NCBI GenBank assembly: GCA_026708005.1
Contig: JAPOVR010000145.1
Coordinates: forward strand, 1 to 64,000
From: Actinomycetes bacterium
GTDB lineage: Bacteria; Actinomycetota; Thermoleophilia; Gaiellales; Gaiellaceae
Length of the DNA stretch: 64,000 nucleotides
Reading direction: 5' to 3'
How positions within the stretch are numbered: the stretch's first letter is position 1; each line of letters starts with the position of its first letter. Positions 24,666 through 33,615 of the stretch are shown here, one piece after another. The notes beneath the pieces were generated by a model. It was not told the origin of the DNA, did no database searches, and worked only from the letters and a program-made list of their open reading frames with translations. Position numbers and translations under genes: made by a program.

Positions 24666-25676
24666 CTAGCCGGCGAAGTTCTCGAAGAAGCGGTAGTAGA
24701 GGACGAACGCGCACGCGCAGAGAATCACGGCGAGGATCCAGAAGCGGACCATGATGCGCGCCTCAGACCAGGCCTTCATCTCGAAGTGATGGTGGATGGG
24801 CGCCATCAGGAACACACGACGCCCGAGGAGCCGATAGCTCCCGACCTGCAGGATCACCGACATCGTCTCGATCAGGAACACGCCCCCGATCAGGAGCAGG
24901 AGCAGCTCGGTCTTCGTCATGATGGCGAACGCCGCGAGCGCTCCGCCGAGGCCCATGGAACCGGTATCGCCCATGAAGATCTGCGCGGGGAAGGCGTTGA
25001 ACCAGAGAAACCCGACGGAGCCGCCGATCAGGGCTGCCCCGAGCACTGCGAGATCGAGCGAGGCGGGATCGCCTGAGGTGCGGCCTCCGCTCACGATCCA
25101 GGCGACGACAGCGATCGCCGTGTAGGTGAACAGCGCGATGGTGACGGTTCCCGCCGCCAGCCCGTCGAGACCGTCGGTGAGGTTGACGCCGTTGGTAGCC
25201 CCGGCGATCATCAGGAACAGGAGCCCGTACCAGAAGTACGACAGCTGGACGTTGACGTCGACGAGCGGCAAGTAGACGCTCGTCTCGAAGCCCTGCTTGT
25301 ACGTCACGACACCGACGACGGACGTGATCAGCGCAAGCATCACGAGCTTCCAGCGCCCGGCGAGACCGAGCGACCGCCGCCGTGTGATCTTCATCCAGTC
25401 ATCGACGAAGCCGACCGCGGCGCTCGCGAGCGTGACGAAGAGGACCGTGAGCCCCTGCACGGTGCGCCCCGAGAAGATCAGGAACGGGATCGCCATCGAG
25501 ACCATGACGAGAAGGCCACCCATCGTCGGGGTTCCCTGCTTGACCAGATGGCCGCTTGGCCCCTCGGCCCGAATCTGCTGGCCGAACTCGTTTGTCCGCA
25601 AGAACGCGATGAACTTCGGGCCAAGGGCGATGGAGACCACCATCGCGACGATGCCTGAGAGCAAAACTTGGACCAT
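24666..25676 (-). CDS. mraY: phospho-N-acetylmuramoyl-pentapeptide-transferase
   Basis: A 336-residue polytopic membrane enzyme with about ten helices. It transfers phospho-MurNAc-pentapeptide to undecaprenyl phosphate to form lipid I. The catalytic and magnesium sites are seen as GFVDDW (D92, D93) and NLTDGLDGLA (N165-A174), with NAFPAQIFMGDTGSM and APIHHHFEMKAW nearer the C-terminus. The start is ATG at 25676, eight bases after the murF stop. A longer frame to 25889 is antisense-like and rejected. Confidence 0.96.
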   Translation of the reverse strand: MVQVLLSGIVAMVVSIALGPKFIAFLRTNEFGQQIRAEGPSGHLVKQGTPTMGGLLVMVSMAIPFLIFSGRTVQGLTVLFVTLASAAVGFVDDWMKITRRRSLGLAGRWKLVMLALITSVVGVVTYKQGFETSVYLPLVDVNVQLSYFWYGLLFLMIAGATNGVNLTDGLDGLAAGTVTIALFTYTAIAVVAWIVSGGRTSGDPASLDLAVLGAALIGGSVGFLWFNAFPAQIFMGDTGSMGLGGALAAFAIMTKTELLLLLIGGVFLIETMSVILQVGSYRLLGRRVFLMAPIHHHFEMKAWSEARIMVRFWILAVILCACAFVLYYRFFENFAG

Positions 25677-25683
25677 CGCAGCT

Positions 25684-27003
25684 CTAGCCGGGCTCGTTCG
25701 TGAGCGTGCGGGCGACGGCCTCGAGCCCGACGGCCCGCGAGCCCTTGATGAGAACGCAGTCTCCCGGTTGAACGGCGGCGCATGCGGCTTCGATGCCGCC
25801 CTCGACCGCGGGCTCCCAGGACACCGCGACGCTGGCATCCGCTTCCTGGCAGCCGTCGAGGTAGGCGCGCGCCTCAGCCCCGACGGCAATCAGGACCTCC
25901 ACCCCGACCCGAGCCGCCATCGCGCCGGCCTCGCGATGGAATGCGGCAGCTCCGGCGCCAAGCTCGGCCATGTCCCCCAGGATCGCGACGCGCCGCCGGC
26001 CTGCGCTGCGACGCTCGAGGTGGGTGAGCGCAGCCCGCATCGAGAGGGGGTTCGCGTTGTAGCAGTCGTTGAGGAGAAGCCCACCACCAGGCAGCGCCTG
26101 CTCCTGGTCGCGGAGCGGCGAGAGCTCGATGCCGGGCACGCCTTCGTGCAGACGGTCGAGCGGAAGGCCAAGCGCGACGTACGCCGCGAGAGCCGCCAGG
26201 AGGTTGTCCGCGTTGTGCCGCGACGTGAACCCGACCTGCAGCTGCACCTGCCCATCCTGGACGTCGACATCGAGGCGGGCGCCGTCATCTGCCGGCTCGA
26301 ACGAGCGGAGCGAGACGTCTCCGCCAGGGCCGAACCGCAGATACTCGAGGTCGGTGCGCGTGAGGTGGCCTTCGAGCAGCGGCTCGCTCGCCGGAACAAC
26401 CGCAGCGCCGTCGGGTTCCAGCCCCGTGATCAGCTCGGCCTTCGCGCGAGCAACGTTCTCAACCGAGCCGAGCTGCTCGAGATGCGCTGGGCCGATCGCA
26501 GTGATGATCCCGATGGCGGGTCTGGCAAACGCGCAGAGCTCGGTGAGTTGGTTCGCGCCCCGCATGCCCATCTCCACGATGGCGATCTCCGTGTGCTCGC
26601 TCATCCGGGCGAGCGTCAAAGGCACACCGATCTCGTTGTTGTGGCTGGCCTCGGCGGCCACTGTCGAGCGGTGCGGCCTGCACAGGCCCGCGAGGATGTC
26701 CTTGGTCGATGTCTTCCCGACCGATCCCGTGATCGCAACGACGGTCGCGCGCACGCGATCCCGCACTGCGCCCGCAATCGCCGCGAGTGCCGCATACGCA
26801 TCATCCGGCACGAGCGCCGCCGTCGCGCCGGCCGCCAGCGCCTCATCCACGTAGTCGCGGCCGTGGCCGACTGCCACGAAGAGATCGCCGTGCTCGACAC
26901 GCCGTGAGTCGGTTGTCACCCCGGTCACGGTCGCGCTGCCCGGCTGGTGGAGGAGCGCGCCGCTGCAGAGATCGGCGATCGCGTCGAGCTCGAGCGCAAT
27001 CAC
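25684..27003 (-). CDS. murF: UDP-MurNAc-tripeptide--D-alanyl-D-alanine ligase
   Basis: A 439-residue Mur ligase that adds D-Ala-D-Ala. It has the P-loop ITGSVGKTSTKDIL, the SHNNEIGVPLTL block, EMGMRGANQ, and NDCYNANPLSMRAAL in the central domain. It overlaps murE by ATGA and is followed closely by mraY. Confidence 0.95.
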   Translation of the reverse strand: MIALELDAIADLCSGALLHQPGSATVTGVTTDSRRVEHGDLFVAVGHGRDYVDEALAAGATAALVPDDAYAALAAIAGAVRDRVRATVVAITGSVGKTSTKDILAGLCRPHRSTVAAEASHNNEIGVPLTLARMSEHTEIAIVEMGMRGANQLTELCAFARPAIGIITAIGPAHLEQLGSVENVARAKAELITGLEPDGAAVVPASEPLLEGHLTRTDLEYLRFGPGGDVSLRSFEPADDGARLDVDVQDGQVQLQVGFTSRHNADNLLAALAAYVALGLPLDRLHEGVPGIELSPLRDQEQALPGGGLLLNDCYNANPLSMRAALTHLERRSAGRRRVAILGDMAELGAGAAAFHREAGAMAARVGVEVLIAVGAEARAYLDGCQEADASVAVSWEPAVEGGIEAACAAVQPGDCVLIKGSRAVGLEAVARTLTNEPG

Positions 27004-28481
27004 CGCTTCGCTCCAAGCGCGAGCCGACGTAGGATCTCAGCCGATACCTCGCGATCGTCGAACGGGACCGTGCGCGTGCCGAAGTCCTGACCGCGCTCGT
27101 GTCCCTTGCCCGCCACGACCACGACGTCGCCGGGCTGCGCCTCGCCGATGGCACGCTCGATTGCCGCCGCGCGATCGACCTCGGCCTCTGCCTGGCTCCC
27201 CGCGCCGAGCAGGATCTCCTCGATGATCGCCTCGGGCGCCTCGCTGCGCGGATTGTCGGAGGTCACGATCACACGGTCGGCGAGGTGAGCCGCCGTGGAG
27301 CCCATCGCCGGGCGCTTGCCGCGGTCGCGGTCGCCCCCGCACCCGAACACGCAGGTCAGGCGGCCCTCGCAGAGGTCGTGCGCCGCTCGCAGCACGTTCG
27401 CGAGCGCCTCAGGGGTGTGCGCGTAGTCGACGATCACCGCGAAGTCCTGGCCTTCATCGATCGCCTCGAAGCGCCCGGGAACACCTCGGACATGCGCGGT
27501 GCCAGCGCGGATCGCCTCGTCGGAGATCCCGAGGAGCTGTGCGAGCGCGACCGCAGCGAGGATGTTCTCGACGTTGAACCGCCCCCGCAGCCGCGATTCG
27601 ATCGCGAGCCTCCCCACCCTGAACGTCACCCCGTGTCTCGTCAGCTCGAGGTTCTCTGGCCGCACGTCCGCAGGCGGCGTCACCCCGAACGTGAGCGTGC
27701 GGACGCCGAGATCAGCCAGCTCGCGTGCGAGAGCCCGCCCGTGCGGATCGCTCACATTAAGGGCGGCCGCAGGCAGGTTTCCGTCGGAGTCTGGCTCGAC
27801 GAAGGCGCGCCGCTTGGCCGCGAAGTACTTCTCGAAGCCCCCGTGGAAGTCGAGGTGATCGTGCGTGAGGTTGAGGAAGGCCAAGGCTGCGAAGCGCACC
27901 CCGACAAGACGTCCGAGCGCCGCCGCATGCGAGGACACCTCCACGGCAGCGCTGCGATCTCCTGCATCCACCATCGCCCGGAAGTCGCGTTGCAGATCGA
28001 CGGACTCGGGTGTGGTCAGCACGGACGGCCAGCGCTCCCCACCGATGCGCCGCTCGATCGTGCCAAGGAGGCCGGGCCGCAGGCGAGCGGCGGCAAGGAT
28101 CGCGTGCAGGAGGAACGTCGTGGTCGTCTTTCCGTTCGTTCCGGTTGCGCCGACCACCGTGAGCTCGCGCGTGGGGTCACCGTACAGAGCTCTCCCGGCG
28201 AGCGCGAGCGCGCATCGACTGTCCGGGACGACAACCTGGGGCACGGCGATCGGGAGCTCTCGCTCGACGAGCAACGCGACTGCGCCGGCCTCCACTGCAG
28301 CGACAGCGAAGTCGTGGCCGTCGGCCCTTCCTCCCGGTATACAGACAAAAACCGAGCCGGGTACAACCCGCCGCGAGTCGTACGCGAGATCGGCAATCTG
28401 AATGCCCTCTGCGTTAGTCGCGCGAGTTGCCCCGACAACGTGGGCTAGCGCCTCAAGCTCAATGCCAGCCGATTGTACCAA
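27000..28481 (-). CDS. murE: UDP-MurNAc-tripeptide synthetase, meso-diaminopimelate type
   Basis: A 493-residue Mur ligase adding the third peptide residue. The P-loop is GATGTNGKTTTTFLL and the carbamylated-lysine region is LNLTHDHLDFHGGFEKYF. The substrate-specificity motif DNPR is seen in TSDNPRSEAP, which in this family marks meso-diaminopimelate as substrate rather than lysine. This tells the cross-link chemistry of the wall. It starts 174 bases after ftsI. Confidence 0.95.
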   Translation of the reverse strand: MVQSAGIELEALAHVVGATRATNAEGIQIADLAYDSRRVVPGSVFVCIPGGRADGHDFAVAAVEAGAVALLVERELPIAVPQVVVPDSRCALALAGRALYGDPTRELTVVGATGTNGKTTTTFLLHAILAAARLRPGLLGTIERRIGGERWPSVLTTPESVDLQRDFRAMVDAGDRSAAVEVSSHAAALGRLVGVRFAALAFLNLTHDHLDFHGGFEKYFAAKRRAFVEPDSDGNLPAAALNVSDPHGRALARELADLGVRTLTFGVTPPADVRPENLELTRHGVTFRVGRLAIESRLRGRFNVENILAAVALAQLLGISDEAIRAGTAHVRGVPGRFEAIDEGQDFAVIVDYAHTPEALANVLRAAHDLCEGRLTCVFGCGGDRDRGKRPAMGSTAAHLADRVIVTSDNPRSEAPEAIIEEILLGAGSQAEAEVDRAAAIERAIGEAQPGDVVVVAGKGHERGQDFGTRTVPFDDREVSAEILRRLALGAKR

Positions 28482-28655
28482 CGCACACCCCGTGCAGTGC
28501 GTGCTGGCATCGCAAAAACGAGGTCATTTGCGGGAGGATCATCTGGGTGCCTGCAAGGAAGATGCAGCTGAACGGGAGGATCGGAACAGGTCGGCCCGCC
28601 GCTGCCGTGGCCGCTGCCGTCCCCGGCAGCAGCGCTCGCCGGTGTCGTGGCTCTC

Positions 28656-30341
28656 TCATTGGCTGCGTGCGCTCGGCGGGATCTCGAAGTGCCGAAGCGC
28701 GAACCTCATGATCTCTGCGAACGGCGGCGCGGCAACGGCGCCGCCTAAGATGGCTCCACGGGGCTCGTCGACTGCGACGAGGACGACGAGCCTCGGAGCC
28801 CTTGACGGGGCGAAGCCCACGAACGAGGCGACGTAGCGGCTCTTCGAGTAGGTCCCGTCCGCCTCGACTTTCGCCGACGTTCCCGTCTTGCCCGCGACCC
28901 GGTATCCGGGGATGCGCGCACGCATTCCCGAGCCCTCCGTGACGACTCGCTCGAGCATGCCGGTGACCTGCCGCGCGGTCTTCTTGGAAATAACCCGCCG
29001 AGGCTCGGCGCGCTCGATTTGCGCCTCCGTTACGCCACCGCCGATGCGCGTGACGAGGTGCGGCTGGTTCCAAACGCCGTTGTTGGCGAGCGTCGCGTAG
29101 AGGGCGGCAACCTGGAGCGGCGTCGCCGCGAGACCCTGCCCGATTGGCAGGTTCCCGATGGTTGAGCCTGACCATTCCTCCCGCGGGATGACGATGCCAG
29201 GTATCTCGCCGGGAAAGTCGATCCCCGTGGTATGACCGAATCCGAACACGTCGATCCACGAGGCCAGGCGCTTCTCGCTGAGGCGCTGGGCAACCGTGAT
29301 CGCGCCGACGTTCGACGAGTGCGCGATCACGTCGGAGAGGGTCATCTTCGTGGTTGGCCGCTCCGTGACGTCCCGGATCGTGCGGTCGGCCACGTCGATC
29401 TCGTACGGGAGGACGAACCTGCTCGTCGGCTTGAACAGGCCCTCCTGGATCGAGGCTGCCACCGTCACCACCTTGAACGTCGAGCCGGGCTCGAAGCTGT
29501 CTGTGACGGCGCGGTTTCGCCGTGTCTCAGACGTCGAGTCGTCGAGCTGCGATGCGTCGAAGCCCGGCTCAGATGCCATTGCCAGCACCTCACCGCTCCG
29601 GGGGTTGAGCACGACCGCGGTCGCCGCCTGGGCGCGCCAGCGGCCACGAGTCCTGCGCAGGACCCGTTGGACATACGACTGGAGACGGTGATCGATCGTC
29701 AGGTAGAGGTCATGGCCTTCCCGCACCGGGCTCGCGGCGAGGATGTCGATGATGCGCCCATACGGGTCGCGCACGACGGTCTCTCTGCCCGTCTCCCCCC
29801 TGAGCAGCGCGTCATAGAAGTGCTCGATGCCCTCAAGTCCCTCGTTGTCCAGCCCCGCGAAGCCGACGACCTGGGCCGCAACACTCCGCTGCGGGTAGAT
29901 CCTCTGTTCTTCCGGCTCGAAATCGATCCCCTCGATCTCGCGACTCTGGAGCGTGGCGGCCTGAGCCGGGTCGGCCTTGCGCAGGAGGTAGACGAACCCG
30001 CGGGATGTGTCCGAGAGCCTCGCGAAGACGGCATCCCGGTCAAGCTCGAGATCGGCCGCTACGAGATCGGCGACCGCCGCCGGGTCTTCGATGTGCCTCG
30101 GGTTGGCGGAGACGGTCGTCCTTGGCTCGCTGATCGCCAGCTCACGGCCATTCCGATCGAAGATCGTGCCCCGCCCCGGCGCGGTGACGACCGTCTCCTG
30201 TGACTGGCCCTCCGCCTGCGCATCGAGCGCGGTCGACTCGATCGCCTGCAACCACACCGACCGGGCGGCGACAGCAACGAGCGCCACCCCTGCGAGAGCA
30301 AGGAGGAGCCGGATCCGGCGGTTCGCACGCTTCGGGCTCAC
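28656..30341 (-). CDS. ftsI: penicillin-binding protein 3-like transpeptidase FtsI
   Basis: A 561-residue class B PBP for septal peptidoglycan cross-linking. An N-terminal membrane anchor (about 11-28) is followed by the pedestal with GRGTIFDRNGRELA, then the transpeptidase domain. Its active-site motifs are STFK (S287), SSN (342-344) and KTGT (485-488). No PASTA repeats follow. It overlaps ftsL by four bases. The 174-base spacer to murE contains a GCTGCCG/CGGCAGC hairpin without a T-run. Confidence 0.95.
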   Translation of the reverse strand: MSPKRANRRIRLLLALAGVALVAVAARSVWLQAIESTALDAQAEGQSQETVVTAPGRGTIFDRNGRELAISEPRTTVSANPRHIEDPAAVADLVAADLELDRDAVFARLSDTSRGFVYLLRKADPAQAATLQSREIEGIDFEPEEQRIYPQRSVAAQVVGFAGLDNEGLEGIEHFYDALLRGETGRETVVRDPYGRIIDILAASPVREGHDLYLTIDHRLQSYVQRVLRRTRGRWRAQAATAVVLNPRSGEVLAMASEPGFDASQLDDSTSETRRNRAVTDSFEPGSTFKVVTVAASIQEGLFKPTSRFVLPYEIDVADRTIRDVTERPTTKMTLSDVIAHSSNVGAITVAQRLSEKRLASWIDVFGFGHTTGIDFPGEIPGIVIPREEWSGSTIGNLPIGQGLAATPLQVAALYATLANNGVWNQPHLVTRIGGGVTEAQIERAEPRRVISKKTARQVTGMLERVVTEGSGMRARIPGYRVAGKTGTSAKVEADGTYSKSRYVASFVGFAPSRAPRLVVLVAVDEPRGAILGGAVAAPPFAEIMRFALRHFEIPPSARSQ

Positions 30342-30763
30342 TTCGCCGGGGTCTTCTTGACCGGCAGCTTCACGTGGCGCACGTCGGTTGGCGGCACGAG
30401 TCCGAGACGCCGCTTCGCGCCGAACTCGATGCGCCCGTACGCGCCCGCCCTCGCAAGCTGGGCTTCGAGCGTGCGCTGGTCGTCACGAAGCTCAGCGATC
30501 TGCTCGCTGAGCCGGTCGCTCTCCATTCGTTCACGCAGCGCGGTGACGTTGAGGACAACCACGCCCGTGAGCAACACGGCGACGAGAGCAATCCACGCGA
30601 CCGGACGCAGGAGCCGGGGACGAATCGTGTCGCGGCGCCTAGCGGCGATCTCCTCGCGTGAGTACGGGCGTCCGCGTGAGGCTAGGCGGGCGGTGCCCCG
30701 CCGCGCCTGTCTGGGAGCCGCAGACGACCTCCCCTGGCGCGCGCGCGCAGCGTTCGCGGGCAT
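30338..30763 (-). CDS. ftsL: FtsL-like divisome protein
   Basis: A 141-residue bitopic protein. A long basic cytoplasmic tail (about 50 residues) leads to one transmembrane helix (WIALVAVLLTGVVVLNV, about 56-72). A short leucine-zipper-like coiled coil follows (ALRERMESDRLSEQIAEL) and a C-terminal piece with LGLVPP, typical of FtsL/DivIC. Assignment rests on this architecture and on the position between rsmH and ftsI, because FtsL sequences are poorly conserved. Confidence 0.82.
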   Translation of the reverse strand: MPANAARARQGRSSAAPRQARRGTARLASRGRPYSREEIAARRRDTIRPRLLRPVAWIALVAVLLTGVVVLNVTALRERMESDRLSEQIAELRDDQRTLEAQLARAGAYGRIEFGAKRRLGLVPPTDVRHVKLPVKKTPAK

Positions 30764-30769
30764 GAGCCC

Positions 30770-31735
30770 TCAGTCCTGCCTCTGCGCAACCCGCAGCCGC
30801 GCTGAGGCGGCTCGCGGGTTCTCTGCGACCTCGGCAGCCGTGGGGCGGAGGGCTTTGCGCGTCAGCAGGCGGACGGTTGGCGTCCGCCCGCACGTGCACA
30901 CGGGAAACTCGGGGGGACACGTGCATCCGCGCGCCTCGGTTCTCAGAAAGCGCTTGACGATGCGATCCTCGAGCGAGTGGAAGCTGATGACCGCCAACCT
31001 TCCGCCTGGACGGAGAATCGCAAGCGCTGCGGGGAGCGCCCGCTCCAGGCAGCTCAGCTCGTCGTTGACGACGATACGCAGAGCCTGGAACGTCCGCTTG
31101 GCAGGATGGCCGTCACCGAACCGCCGGGGTGCCTGGACCGCGTTGCGGACCGTCTCAACGAGGTCGTGCGTTCGCTCGTAGGGCCGCTCGGTCCGTCGAT
31201 GCACGATCTCGCGAGCGATCTGCCGCGCGTACCGCTCCTCGCCGTAGCGCCGCAGGATATCGACGAGTTCTCGCTCCCCGGTCTCGTTGACGATCTCCAT
31301 CGCAGACACCGGCGAGAGCGGATCCATGCGCATGTCGAGAGGGGCGTCGACCGCGTAGGAGAACCCACGCTCGGGCTGGTCGATCTGCATGCTCGACACA
31401 CCGAGATCGAAGAGGATTGCGTCGGCCCCCATATCGTTCGCGGCAAGCTGAGCGAGGACGACGTCGAACTCACCGCGCAGGAAGCGGGTGGCGGTGCGCG
31501 TCTTTTGGGCGAAGCGATCGAAGTCCCCCCGCACCGCCGGATCACGGTCGATCGCAATGAGGGTGCCGCCGGCGCCGGCATCCTCGACGAGCTGCGATGC
31601 ATGCCCGCCGGCTCCGAACGTGGCGTCAACGACGGTATCCCCGGGCTGAACTGCCAGCAGCTCACGCACTTCGGCCGACAGTGCTGGGACGTGGCTAGTC
31701 GCTCTCGGCAAGATGCTCAGCAACGAGCTCGGCAT
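30770..31735 (-). CDS. rsmH: 16S rRNA m4C1402 methyltransferase
   Basis: A 321-residue SAM-dependent methyltransferase (MraW). The SAM motif is VVDATFGAGGHAS, followed by LFDLGVSSMQID, ERGFSYAVDAPLDMRMD and AVISFHSLEDRIVK near the C-terminus. The terminal CTCGRTP and RLRVAQ are normal. The ATG at 31735 overlaps mraZ by 41 bases; an in-frame TTG eight codons in would give an N-terminus closer to the family. It is the second gene of the dcw cluster. Confidence 0.95.
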   Translation of the reverse strand: MPSSLLSILPRATSHVPALSAEVRELLAVQPGDTVVDATFGAGGHASQLVEDAGAGGTLIAIDRDPAVRGDFDRFAQKTRTATRFLRGEFDVVLAQLAANDMGADAILFDLGVSSMQIDQPERGFSYAVDAPLDMRMDPLSPVSAMEIVNETGERELVDILRRYGEERYARQIAREIVHRRTERPYERTHDLVETVRNAVQAPRRFGDGHPAKRTFQALRIVVNDELSCLERALPAALAILRPGGRLAVISFHSLEDRIVKRFLRTEARGCTCPPEFPVCTCGRTPTVRLLTRKALRPTAAEVAENPRAASARLRVAQRQD

Positions 31736-32126
31736 TGTTCTGCACCTCCTCGATTCGTGCCTTCCATGCGGCGCGGTCCCAGATCTCTGCGTGATCGAGC
31801 AACCCGGCCACGACGACCTCGTGGCCGAGACCTGCGTGCTGGATGAGGGCGGGTGAGAGAACGATTCGGCCCTGGCGGTCGAGCTGCGCGTCCATCGCGC
31901 CGGCGTAGATGAGCCGACGCATGTCCCGTGTCTGCCTGCTCATCTGATCCATGCCCTCGAGACGGCCCGCGATATGCCGCTCCCACGACTCGGGTGTGTA
32001 GAGGGCAACGCACCGATCGACACCTCGCGCGAGGAACACCCCTTGCGCGAACGCAGCGCGAAACCGCGCCGGCAGCGTGACGCGATTCTTCGCATCGACC
32101 GTGTGCTCGTACTCGCCGAGAAGCAT
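31695..32126 (-). CDS. mraZ: transcriptional regulator MraZ
   Basis: A 143-residue protein of two AbrB-like half-domains, which forms a ring and represses its own operon. Both DxxxR-type motifs are visible: DAKNR after EYEHTV and DRQGR after AQL. The ATG at 32126 gives the normal N-terminus MLLGEYEHT. The frame opens four codons earlier at a TTG that touches the Shine-Dalgarno AGGAG and is less likely. Four 10-bp-spaced MraZ boxes lie directly upstream. Confidence 0.94.
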   Translation of the reverse strand: MLLGEYEHTVDAKNRVTLPARFRAAFAQGVFLARGVDRCVALYTPESWERHIAGRLEGMDQMSRQTRDMRRLIYAGAMDAQLDRQGRIVLSPALIQHAGLGHEVVVAGLLDHAEIWDRAAWKARIEEVQNNAELVAEHLAESD

Positions 32127-32147
32127 CAGAGCTCGCAACTCCTATCT

Positions 32148-32182
32148 CCCACGTTGCCCCACAATACCCCACTTCTTTCCAC
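32148..32182 (-). promoter_or_regulatory. MraZ operator, four 10-bp-spaced GTGGG boxes
   Basis: On the minus strand GTGGG occurs with exact 10-base periodicity (plus-strand CCCAC at 32148-32152, 32158-32162, 32168-32172), with a fourth, degenerate copy GTGGA at 32178-32182. Spacers are 5 bases. This is the known MraZ operator layout in many bacteria. The boxes overlap the -10 and spacer of the promoter below, as expected for repression. Confidence 0.85.
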
Positions 32183-32189
32183 TTCGCAA
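32161..32189 (-). promoter_or_regulatory. mraZ (dcw cluster) promoter
   Basis: On the minus strand TTGCGA (plus 32184-32189) and TATTGT (32161-32166) are separated by 17 bases. The -35 is a moderate match, the -10 good. It lies inside the MraZ box array. A Shine-Dalgarno AGGAG precedes the mraZ ATG by 12 bases. Confidence 0.55.
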
Positions 32190-32216
32190 CCCAAAATTCC
32201 CACTGGCAACAACAAC

Positions 32217-32234
32217 GTGGCCCTAAGGGGCCAC
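32217..32234 (-). terminator. hairpin after the PfkB-family gene
   Basis: GTGGCCC and GGGCCAC pair perfectly (7 bp, loop CTTA on the minus strand) 27 bases after the kinase stop codon, followed by GTTGTTGTTG rather than a pure T-run. A weak intrinsic terminator separating the kinase gene from the mraZ promoter is likely. Confidence 0.5.
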
Positions 32235-32261
32235 GGGCACGACAAGAGGTCTCGCGGCGAG

Positions 32262-33065
32262 CTAGTCGGGCAGGCCGTGAGCGCCGCGACGCGTCAGCGC
32301 TTCGGCCCCGCAGGCCGCGGCAGCGGCGACTGCCTCATCGACTGACCAACCCCGGCCGAGCCCATAGGTGAGCCCGGCGGCGAAGGAGTCGCCGGCTCCG
32401 TAGCTGTCTTCAAGGGGCCCGGGGAGCTTGACCGCACGAAACGGCCCGCCAGGGCGCAGCCAGCCGCCGAGGGCGCCGGCCGTCGTCACCACGACCTGCG
32501 CCCCTGGATCAAGATCTGCAGGCGCAACCTGCTCGGCGTCATCCTCCCTGCTCCCCACCACCGCGTCGATGGCCAGCCCTGCATCCACGAGCGTCCTTCG
32601 CTCGCGACTCGTCGCGACGAGAACACGGGCGCGGCGCGCCTGCTGGAGAACCTCGACTCCGCCGGCCGTGAAGTAGACGGCGTCGGTCTCCGCCAGCTCC
32701 TCCCACGGGAGCGGGTCAGCAAGACGTGGTGCGTGGCGAGGCCCGATCACCGTGATCGTGCGCTCACCCGACTCATCGATGTAGACGAGAGCGCACCGCT
32801 GGGGCTCCGGCCGAGTTCCCGCATGGACGTGCACACCACGTCGCTCGAGCTCTGTGCGGGCGCGCCTCCCGAGGGCATCACCCCCGAACGCGGTATAGAG
32901 GGTGACGTTGCCGGCCAGCGCCGCCAGCTGCACCGCAGCAACGCCGCCCCCGCCCGCAGGCTCTTCCCAGCGCTCGAGGGCGTGGACGATCTCGCCCTGC
33001 GACGGCACACGCTCGACCCGAAGGAACTCGGCCCACTCCACGTGCCCAACAACCGCTACACGCAC
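32262..33065 (-). CDS. PfkB-family carbohydrate kinase
   Basis: A 267-residue ribokinase-fold sugar or nucleoside kinase. The C-terminal signature DSYGAGDSFAAGL contains the catalytic Asp in the GAGD anion hole, and the N-terminal GGGGVAAVQLAALAG block is the substrate side. The protein is short for the family (about 300-330 residues). I place the start at GTG 33065 (VRVAVVGHVEW); the frame opens at TTG 33086. The substrate cannot be predicted. It stands alone, divergent from the sigma factor gene. Confidence 0.8.
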   Translation of the reverse strand: MRVAVVGHVEWAEFLRVERVPSQGEIVHALERWEEPAGGGGVAAVQLAALAGNVTLYTAFGGDALGRRARTELERRGVHVHAGTRPEPQRCALVYIDESGERTITVIGPRHAPRLADPLPWEELAETDAVYFTAGGVEVLQQARRARVLVATSRERRTLVDAGLAIDAVVGSREDDAEQVAPADLDPGAQVVVTTAGALGGWLRPGGPFRAVKLPGPLEDSYGAGDSFAAGLTYGLGRGWSVDEAVAAAAACGAEALTRRGAHGLPD

Positions 33066-33118
33066 AGCAGTAGTCTCACATTCCAAGGCCTTCCAGCGTT
33101 AGAGACCGTGAGACCGCG

Positions 33119-33593
33119 ATGAGCCGACTCCCGCCATTCGAGCACCTCTACCAGCAGCATCGAGATGAGATCTTTGCGTTCCTGACCCGGCGCCTTGGCC
33201 GTGCACAGGCAGAGGATGCTTTCCAGGACACGTTTCTGAGGGCGCTGCGAGCCTACGATGAGCTGCGCAGCCCGACCAACCTCCGTGCGTGGCTCTACAC
33301 GATCGCGAGCTCCGTCACGACCGACCAACTCTCGACTGTCGTCGCATCGCCGCTCCAGGCCGCCCGTGCGGGCCGAAGCCGTGGAGGATGCCCGCCCAGC
33401 CTGGCTGGCGCTTGCACCGCTGACCGACGAGCTGCCACAGGCACAGCGCGCCACCGTGGTGCTTCGCTTTGGCTACGACCTGAGCAATGCGCAGATCGGC
33501 TCGGCGCTCGGATCGAGCGCCGATGCCGCGCGCCAGGCCGTCTCAACGGGCGTGCGCCGTCTGCGGCAGCAGCGTTCGGGCCAGCCGGAATGA
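33119..33593 (+). pseudogene. ECF-type RNA polymerase sigma factor, frameshifted
   Basis: The 5' frame from ATG 33119 encodes sigma region 2: RDEIFAFLTRRLG, EDAFQDTFLRALRAY and LRAWLYTIASSVTTDQL. The region 4 part (LTDELPQAQRATVVLRFGYD, then ALGSSADAARQAV) lies in the +1 frame and stops at TGA 33591-33593. The switch must occur between about 33335 and 33360. Together they make a normal ECF-like factor of about 157 residues without an obvious extra domain. ogt starts 23 bases later. Either a one-base indel has broken the gene or it is a sequencing error; a programmed frameshift is unlikely, as I see no slippery heptamer. Confidence 0.75.
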
Positions 33594-33615
33594 GAGCCTG
33601 ACTGAGGGAGACTGG

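Noticed and set aside
33119-33593. Programmed ribosomal frameshift in the sigma factor
   Set aside because: No slippery heptamer or downstream pseudoknot was seen, and neighbouring genes carry similar one-base breaks.
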